This document shows, piece after piece, positions 24,410 through 30,226 of a stretch of 30,226 nucleotides of DNA. The notes below the pieces were generated by a model, which was given only the letters and a program-made list of their open reading frames with translations, did not search any database and was not told the origin of the DNA. This DNA is from Ichthyosporea sp. XGB-2017a (lineage: Eukaryota; Opisthokonta; Ichthyosporea): positions 68,611-98,836 of the forward strand of contig PDIM01000082.1 of NCBI GenBank assembly GCA_002811675.1, written 5' to 3'. Position 1 is the first letter of the stretch. Each line of letters starts with the position of its first letter. Both the position numbers and the translations under genes were made by a program.

Positions 24410-27400
24410 ATGTACAAAAACACCTTCCAAGGGAGCGGGCACTTGGAGATCTTTGGTGCGCAAGGGTCCAATCCCACTCATCAATGGCAGTGCAAGCTAG
24501 CTGGGAGGGGACTGATCAAGAAGGTGTATGATAAACAGGTGAAGTCCTTTGTCTATGTAGCAGATGGTCGCAGTAACCAGCAACACCCCGTGCTGGAGCT
24601 GCCCCGCACCGGGGTGTCGGGCCCGGGACTGCACCTGCTGCACCCGGTGGTGTGTTTCCAGGTAAACATCCACTATGGGGCGGAGTTCTCTGCCGAGTTC
24701 CGCATCACTGATACCTCGGGGACAAAGAGAAGACTACTGGTGACCACCATCAAGACAAGCAGCAGCACCGGGGCAGGGGGAGGGGACTGTGAGCCCCTTC
24801 ATAATACGAACACTAATCACCTCAACCAGGGCACAGCCTGCACTACTTCCATCAACAAACTGCACGCAAAGATCAGCGTGACTGGGTTTCTTCGTCGCAA
24901 TGTATGGAATAACATGTGCATCGACCTTGATAATCTCTGCCGGGCCAGCTTTGGGGAGCATATCGGATTCCGCATCCTGGACTGCATTGCTGTGTGTGGG
25001 CAGTGCCGCATCAGGAAGATATTTACTCTCAAGGACCCACACTACGGGGAGATGCACCCAGGGAATGGGAATCAACAAGAGGAAGAAGAGGAGGAGGAGG
25101 ATATGTACATGTGTGGACTGGAGCTAATTCCGAGGCAGATGAGGTTGCCTAACCAGGTCGACTCGGTGACGCAGATTATCAACACCGGGGCTCTGTTGCG
25201 ATATCAGCAGCGCCACCGACACGGGGGACAAGCAACGGTCGGGGCCAGCTGCGCAAAAGGCGGGGGACGAGGGTCCACGGGGCCACACGGGGGAGGTGGT
25301 AATAAGGTCCTGAATGGGACTGAAGGGCCCATGCATTTGGCGTTTGGGACAAAAGTTCCAGTGCCTCCGGCTCCATCAGCTACAGGGCCTGCCGGTAAAG
25401 GAGTACGCGGTGCTCCGGGGGCGGCAGGCGATGGTGGGATGATGGAGGAGTATGGGCAGGCAATCCTGGACGAGTTACCGCATAATCAGGAGCGTGTTCT
25501 CAAACGCCTACAGGAGAAGGAGGAGATGCAGGTGCGGCTTACCCAGAAGAATATGGAGAAGGAGAAAGAGGCAAGAAGGCAGGAGTCTAGAAGAGATGGC
25601 ACTGTGAGTGCAAAGGGGTCCAGGGCAAGCAGTGCACACGCTCATACTACCGCGTCAACACCTCCAGGGTCTGGGATGAAGAGGAAAAGCCGAGCAACTG
25701 TGAGTCGCAGTGGCAGTGTAGCTAAGTCTGGGGGGCGTGAGGGGACTGTGACAAGTAGTCGTGCTGCTGGGAGTAGAAATAGCTCCATTGTTGAGCAAAG
25801 GAGTGCCTCTAAGCCACAGTCTACGGCTAGCTCCCGCCCAGCGTCCTATTTGCGTACTAGGGCTTCGTCTGTCGCAAAAAGCACCACTCAGCCAGGGGCA
25901 CAAGATGAGCGTAAAAGCCTATCGCAAATTTACCATGAATCCAAAAGGCAAGGGAGTGGATTGCTGGGGGAGGATGTCCGTAAGGATGCCGATAATGAGC
26001 TTTGTATGAGTGGACAGAAAATACAGGAGGCGATTGCTAATGGGGAATATGAGAAGCCTGAAGAAGGAGAGCAGCGCTTTGCACGTGATGGGGAGCGAAA
26101 AATTGTGGACGAGGGGTTGGATATTGCTGCATCATTAAACTCACAGACTAAGCAACCCATAGAAAAGGAAGATTTCGTGAAACAAGAATATCAGGAACAG
26201 ATTAGCGCTGATGCATCGACTCGAAAAGTAAAATCGGGGAAGATATCAGTAATCGAATCATCGAGTTCATCAGTCTTCAGCTCATCTGACGACCCAATAG
26301 GAGGCATGGGCCGCGCGGTAATGGCCAGCAAAAAGTCCGTTGTGAGTAGCCTGAAAAATGTCAATAGCACTATCAAACATGTGGATAGAAAATCCTTGCG
26401 CGACTCAGTTTGTTCATCTGTGAGCGCGTCCATGGATGGACCGCAAATTAATTCCAAAGAGGAAAGTAATGATGGACTGTCTGCAAGTGCAGTGCTAGCC
26501 AATGAAGAAAATTGTAAACACCACGACGATGCGAGCGTTTCGTCTTCTATGAGGCAAAGCCACATGGAGGAGGATGAAGATTGTATGGTGAACAGTCCTG
26601 TTCTGTGCCGCAGTGGAGTTATGCAATCCAAAGGCAAAGAGAGTATGAGTGACATCAAGGATTCTTTGTCTGACTACGCTCAAGAGGAAAAGAGGGTCAG
26701 TGAAGCTGCATCAGTGTCGGTGCCCAGTGGGTTTCGAATTACAAGCGCACCAACACAGAAAATACCGTATCGAAGCGACCGGTATGACAGTGATCGATTG
26801 GAGGACGGTTTAAATACGGAGAAGCAAGGTGCGGCATTGCTGGGGGCAGAGAGGAGGTCAACGGAAGGGGAAAAGAAGCAGCAGCGACGAGTAAGATCTT
26901 CTCCATTTACAGGGAGGCACAGAAACGAAAAAATCTCATCAGGGAACAATGAGAGTACTGGGAACAGGAACTCGGGTCTTTATACATTTAAGTCCCAACC
27001 CCAGGCCGTATTGTTATCCTCCTCTCGCGCCTCTCATCATCAAAGCGAAACAGAAACAGATCTCCATTGCGATACAACGACCGAAGACCCTTCTATAACG
27101 GTTAAACATGACTCCAATGATACTATTGAATCGGGTAGGGAATTGGGGTCTACCGACGTAGTCCAAAACAGTGTCAATTCTGTTACGGCTGATTCTTCAG
27201 GAAGAATTGCTAGCCCGGCGAAAATTACTGTTAGTGATTCTATTAAGTTTACTCAGAGTCGATCGGTCAAGCGAGGAGGGAGTGGGGGTATAAGAGCAAA
27301 AAACCGAACGTCAAAATCTACCGGGGCACTTGAAGCTGAGTCACAAAGTGGCTCAATTGCTAACTCGAAGGCCGCACAATTGAGGAACTCCAAGGCGAGT

Positions 27401-28840
27401 GAAAGACCTACCGAATCAACAGGGAACATAAGAGGCCGAGAAAGGGCATCCTTTACAGATGACGATTTTTATACCGAAGAAGGAATTGACGACGATGGGA
27501 ATTTTAGTGCAGACTCAATGGGGGCATCTACGAATATCACTCGCTCACGACTTGGAATCACATCGCATCCCGATGCCATGAAAAGAGAGTATTGCACTAC
27601 TGGCACTGGATTTGATGGTGAAATAGCAGCTGTGCCTACAGCAAATGCCAAAGAGGAAATTGCATCAGAGGGCGAACAGTCCCCTGACAAAGCCTATTGT
27701 TCAGGCGAAAGAAGAAAGGGAGGGTCCGCTGGTAACGCAAGTCGTCGCGCGCCAGGCTCTCCCAGAGTAGCAATGGACATAGAACATTCCTCGGTAGGAG
27801 GTGTGCAAGAATCTAGTGAAACGAACCCGTGGGATAGCAAACCTGGCTCTGGGAGCAGTGGTCGAAGTAGCAGCTGTGACTCAGACTCGCTCGTGCGGTC
27901 GTCATTTCGTGGCAGCTGCAGCGATGCAAGCGAGAGGACAAACAGTGCTACATCGTCACGAAAAAGAAATGAAAACACCACAGAAACGACAAACTTTCGT
28001 GTGCGGGAATCGCAATCGGAGCTAATGTGCAGCCTTCGTAAAGAGTCCTTTTCCCCCCCCGTTGTTGTACCCAGTCTCCTTCACAATAATACCTCTACTA
28101 CTTCCAGTACGAGCAATAGAAAGGATGGCATCGGGGATAAATGCAACATGAAAAGCGAAAACACAAATTCCTCATCATTGAATTCCAAGCCAAGAAGCAG
28201 CCATAGCAGCAACAGCCGAGGCTCTTTAAATTCTGCGGGTTCCTCGAAGAAGGACGGGGTGATGCACTCGACTGTGTCTGGTAACAAAGGTAGCAAGACT
28301 GCGAATACATCGTCTGATGTTCAAGAATTTAAAGCCGCTGTTGTTGGTGATGCAGCGAAGGAAGGGAAGAAACGCAATGCATTGCCAAAGTCGCCTGTCA
28401 AAAAAACAGAACCAACTTGTGATGCGGACAAAGAAATGGATCAGTTTGGGTATGACAAAAATTCGCTTTTATTATCTTCACAGCAAAGAAGCATGTCTAG
28501 TGACTCACTGTCCTCAAAGGTTGATGCTATGAAGCAAACTAATACCACCCCCACAGCCCGGCCCGATAAAGGCCTTGATGTGGTGAAGTCCTTGGGGGCA
28601 GGAGGGCCCGAGGTGGTGATGATGCTCGGAGGGGAAGAAGGGGAAAGCGAAGGAGAACAGGAAGAATATTTGATCCAAAGACCACCTACTGGCCATGGCG
28701 GAGATGGCCAAGGGGAGGGAGAGGTGCCTGGAGATGAAGAGGACGGCGATGAAGAAGGGGATGAGCTGGATCTTCTTTACGACCCAATGTTGAATTGTTA
28801 CTATGACCCAACCACGAATAAGTACTACGAGCTTGTGTAA
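24410..28840 (+). CDS. CFAP20DC: CFAP20 domain-containing protein (CFAP20DC type)
   Basis: A 1476-residue single-exon protein. The first 230 residues are a CFAP20-type domain: MYKNTFQGSGHLEIFGAQG, WQCKLAGRGLIKKVYDKQVKS in pieces, FRITDTSGTKRRLLVTT, HAKISVTGFLRRNVWNNMC, and CRIRKIFTLKDP. This follows the animal CFAP20DC (C3orf67) N-terminus closely. LAFGTKVPVPPAP near 310 is a second short block that I associate with the same family. Residues about 330-1440 are Ser-, Arg- and Glu-rich and probably disordered. The extreme C-terminus has a tyrosine-rich element, YDPMLNCYYDP..YYELV, similar to octamer-repeat (OCRE) motifs. CFAP20 itself is an inner-junction protein of ciliary doublet microtubules; the DC protein's role is not well established. 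The first ATG is 24410; the frame is open from TTG at 24404. Confidence 0.88.
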   Translation: MYKNTFQGSGHLEIFGAQGSNPTHQWQCKLAGRGLIKKVYDKQVKSFVYVADGRSNQQHPVLELPRTGVSGPGLHLLHPVVCFQVNIHYGAEFSAEFRITDTSGTKRRLLVTTIKTSSSTGAGGGDCEPLHNTNTNHLNQGTACTTSINKLHAKISVTGFLRRNVWNNMCIDLDNLCRASFGEHIGFRILDCIAVCGQCRIRKIFTLKDPHYGEMHPGNGNQQEEEEEEEDMYMCGLELIPRQMRLPNQVDSVTQIINTGALLRYQQRHRHGGQATVGASCAKGGGRGSTGPHGGGGNKVLNGTEGPMHLAFGTKVPVPPAPSATGPAGKGVRGAPGAAGDGGMMEEYGQAILDELPHNQERVLKRLQEKEEMQVRLTQKNMEKEKEARRQESRRDGTVSAKGSRASSAHAHTTASTPPGSGMKRKSRATVSRSGSVAKSGGREGTVTSSRAAGSRNSSIVEQRSASKPQSTASSRPASYLRTRASSVAKSTTQPGAQDERKSLSQIYHESKRQGSGLLGEDVRKDADNELCMSGQKIQEAIANGEYEKPEEGEQRFARDGERKIVDEGLDIAASLNSQTKQPIEKEDFVKQEYQEQISADASTRKVKSGKISVIESSSSSVFSSSDDPIGGMGRAVMASKKSVVSSLKNVNSTIKHVDRKSLRDSVCSSVSASMDGPQINSKEESNDGLSASAVLANEENCKHHDDASVSSSMRQSHMEEDEDCMVNSPVLCRSGVMQSKGKESMSDIKDSLSDYAQEEKRVSEAASVSVPSGFRITSAPTQKIPYRSDRYDSDRLEDGLNTEKQGAALLGAERRSTEGEKKQQRRVRSSPFTGRHRNEKISSGNNESTGNRNSGLYTFKSQPQAVLLSSSRASHHQSETETDLHCDTTTEDPSITVKHDSNDTIESGRELGSTDVVQNSVNSVTADSSGRIASPAKITVSDSIKFTQSRSVKRGGSGGIRAKNRTSKSTGALEAESQSGSIANSKAAQLRNSKASERPTESTGNIRGRERASFTDDDFYTEEGIDDDGNFSADSMGASTNITRSRLGITSHPDAMKREYCTTGTGFDGEIAAVPTANAKEEIASEGEQSPDKAYCSGERRKGGSAGNASRRAPGSPRVAMDIEHSSVGGVQESSETNPWDSKPGSGSSGRSSSCDSDSLVRSSFRGSCSDASERTNSATSSRKRNENTTETTNFRVRESQSELMCSLRKESFSPPVVVPSLLHNNTSTTSSTSNRKDGIGDKCNMKSENTNSSSLNSKPRSSHSSNSRGSLNSAGSSKKDGVMHSTVSGNKGSKTANTSSDVQEFKAAVVGDAAKEGKKRNALPKSPVKKTEPTCDADKEMDQFGYDKNSLLLSSQQRSMSSDSLSSKVDAMKQTNTTPTARPDKGLDVVKSLGAGGPEVVMMLGGEEGESEGEQEEYLIQRPPTGHGGDGQGEGEVPGDEEDGDEEGDELDLLYDPMLNCYYDPTTNKYYELV

Positions 28841-28879
28841 GGGAGGGGAAGTCAGCGAAATGAATAGAAACGCAGAGTT

Positions 28880-28885
28880 AATAAA
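28880..28885 (+). terminator. AATAAA polyadenylation signal, CFAP20DC
   Basis: AATAAA lies 40 bases after the stop and only 47 bases before the stop codon of the convergent UBZ gene, so the two transcripts probably overlap at their 3' ends. Confidence 0.55.
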
Positions 28886-28931
28886 TTACGAAATTCAAGA
28901 ACCATCCGCCGTGTGTCTGTCACCATTTACT

Positions 28932-30125
28932 TTAACTCTCAGAGAGGTCATCATCGTCAACAGCTTGCATATCAGCGGACGTCTGAACAAGACAATTTTG
29001 CACATGCGCGCTCATTTCCCTCAAAGAGGTGATATCTGACCGGCCACACAAAGGGCAGGGTATGATCTTCACCGCAGCCTCTTGCTCCGTTTTCTTAAAT
29101 GCCTGGAAAAGAGTCAATTGACCCGCACCACGAGGGCCGGAACAAACGGACGAGGAGGACGAGCCAGAAGTTGCCTTGGATTTTCGGCAACCGTTGCCAC
29201 CGCCTTTTCGATGCTTCACTCTTGAAGAGGAGGAGGAGGAGGAGGAGGAGGAGGAGGCATTTGATGTAAAGGACGAGCCAGTTCCAGCCGTACTTGTCCT
29301 GTTCAACCCTCCAGCAGCAACAGCTCCGTGGTTGTTATTATTCTGACCTCTTTTCCTCTCCACAGCAACAACAGCAGGGTCATCAAGGATGACTACATCC
29401 TTTTTATCATCCGCATCCAGATCGATAATTTCAATGACTTCATTAGACGTGGAGGAAGTTGCAGAGGCAGGAGGAGGAGGAGCTACAAAGCGGGAGGAAG
29501 AGGGGGATAGGGGAGTCCTCGAAGAACCAGAAGAAGAGGTGGAAGGCTCCACTGGTTTAATGAATCCCACTTGATTCATATGCTTTGACATATTGTTATA
29601 CCTATTATTATTAATAGTAATAATATTATGATTTCCATCCAGTCCAGAGGAGGGGTTGGTGTGAGAAGGAGTCACAAATAATCCCTTCTTCTGACTTGTC
29701 TTTGTCCCCGTACCTGACTTATAATCCACACCCTCCCCTACACTGGATGAAAGAGGAGGAGTGTCTCTCTTCTGATCCTCTAAACTCGCCCTTTTACTTG
29801 ATCTCCTCCGCCTCAACACCTCCCCTTCTTCCCTCTTTCTCCTCCTCTTCCCCTCCCTGGCCGACACTAGTCCAGTGGTCATAAAGTAGGGATCCACCCT
29901 CTCCTGTAACAAATCATAACCCTCCTCTTCCTCCTCCTCCTCCTCGTCTTCCTCGGGCCCATACTGGAAGAGGAAATAGTCTGCACACAGCCGGCGGGTG
30001 GATCTCCTCGGGGAGACTGTCACTGGGGAGGAGGGTGGTGGGGTGTACAGCAGGGAGCAGGAGGAAGAGGGGATGGACATGGTGAGGGCCACATCTTGTC
30101 TGTAGTCATCTCCTCTTCGGATCAT
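28932..30125 (-). CDS. UBZ-type zinc-finger protein with SIM-like and PIP-like motifs
   Basis: A 397-residue, mostly low-complexity protein. Near the C-terminus CPLC, then 13 residues, then HVQNC (28992-29057) forms a CxxC..HxxxC finger of the UBZ4 ubiquitin-binding kind seen in RAD18-like repair proteins. QLTLFQAF directly before it (29097-29120) is an imperfect PCNA-interacting (PIP-like) box. VIEIIDLD (29415-29438) and VVILDD (29379-29396) are hydrophobic-plus-acidic motifs typical of SUMO-interacting sequences. Basic clusters (KRRRKREEG, RRRRSSKR) near residues 90-112 could be nuclear localisation signals. These motifs suggest a nuclear, chromatin or DNA-damage role, which is an inference. 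I know no named orthologue. A second in-frame ATG 16 codons in (MSIPSSS) could be the real start. Confidence 0.7.
   Translation of the reverse strand: MIRRGDDYRQDVALTMSIPSSSCSLLYTPPPSSPVTVSPRRSTRRLCADYFLFQYGPEEDEEEEEEEEGYDLLQERVDPYFMTTGLVSAREGKRRRKREEGEVLRRRRSSKRASLEDQKRDTPPLSSSVGEGVDYKSGTGTKTSQKKGLFVTPSHTNPSSGLDGNHNIITINNNRYNNMSKHMNQVGFIKPVEPSTSSSGSSRTPLSPSSSRFVAPPPPASATSSTSNEVIEIIDLDADDKKDVVILDDPAVVAVERKRGQNNNNHGAVAAGGLNRTSTAGTGSSFTSNASSSSSSSSSSSRVKHRKGGGNGCRKSKATSGSSSSSVCSGPRGAGQLTLFQAFKKTEQEAAVKIIPCPLCGRSDITSLREMSAHVQNCLVQTSADMQAVDDDDLSES
29227..29257. repeat. (GAG)n trinucleotide repeat encoding poly-serine
   Basis: About ten GAG/AGG units on the plus strand encode a run of about 12 Ser on the minus strand within the UBZ protein. 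Smaller CTC/GAG runs at about 29908-29950 encode the acidic Glu run near its N-terminus. Confidence 0.8.
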
Positions 30126-30212
30126 CCTCCACTGCCTCTGCGCCTTTTCTGTTTCTGTTTCTTTTCACCTCTCTCTTTCCCGATTTCAGATTTTATTGTT
30201 TTTGATTTGTAA

Positions 30213-30226
30213 AGATCGGAAGAGCA
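30213..30226. other. Illumina adapter remnant at the contig end
   Basis: The final 14 bases AGATCGGAAGAGCA equal the start of the standard TruSeq adapter. They are not genomic and should be trimmed. Confidence 0.93.

Overview
The window looks like nuclear DNA from a compact unicellular eukaryote, most likely an opisthokont close to animals (a unicellular holozoan). Reasons: spliceosomal introns are present but rare (three supported in ten genes); AATAAA-type signals lie just after stop codons; the phosphofructokinase is the tandemly duplicated animal/fungal type; CPT1 has two N-terminal membrane helices; ENY2 is almost animal-like in sequence and length; and a CFAP20-domain protein of the CFAP20DC type is present. 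I cannot name the species. The piece behaves like an assembled contig: it opens with 83 A, contains a 995-base N gap, and its last 14 bases match an Illumina adapter.

Ten protein genes alternate perfectly in strand. In order they are: CPT1 (+, 423-2567); 6-phosphofructokinase (-, 2801-5092); a large TBC-like protein with C2-like regions (+, 6114-10598, one intron); ENY2/Sus1 (-, 10876-11347, one intron); bifunctional PFKFB (+, 11881-13230); a WD40 protein (-, 13523-15334); a carnitine acetyltransferase-like enzyme (+, 15821-18154, one intron); the gap; a long arrestin-like protein (-, 20022-22865); CFAP20DC (+, 24410-28840); and a UBZ-type zinc-finger protein with SUMO-interaction-like motifs (-, 28932-30125). 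Genes therefore come as divergent pairs sharing a promoter region (5093-6113, 11348-11880, 15335-15820, 22866-24409) and convergent pairs with short or nearly abutting 3' ends.

Four of the first seven genes control the choice between fatty-acid and sugar fuel. CPT1 admits long-chain acyl groups to mitochondria. The CrAT-like enzyme buffers acetyl-CoA as acetylcarnitine. PFK1 commits hexose to glycolysis. PFKFB makes and destroys fructose 2,6-bisphosphate, the allosteric activator of PFK1. Their proximity is the most interesting functional feature, although it may be chance.

Non-coding DNA is AT-rich with long homopolymers (T29, T59-G-A24, T20). The PFK/TBC divergent promoter carries an ordered array of TAACCCTA and CACGTG boxes at about 12-bp spacing, a near-perfect 17-bp inverted repeat, and paired CCAAT boxes. 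Two other non-coding stretches hold clusters of short perfect hairpins. No tRNA, rRNA, CRISPR array or recognisable transposase was found.
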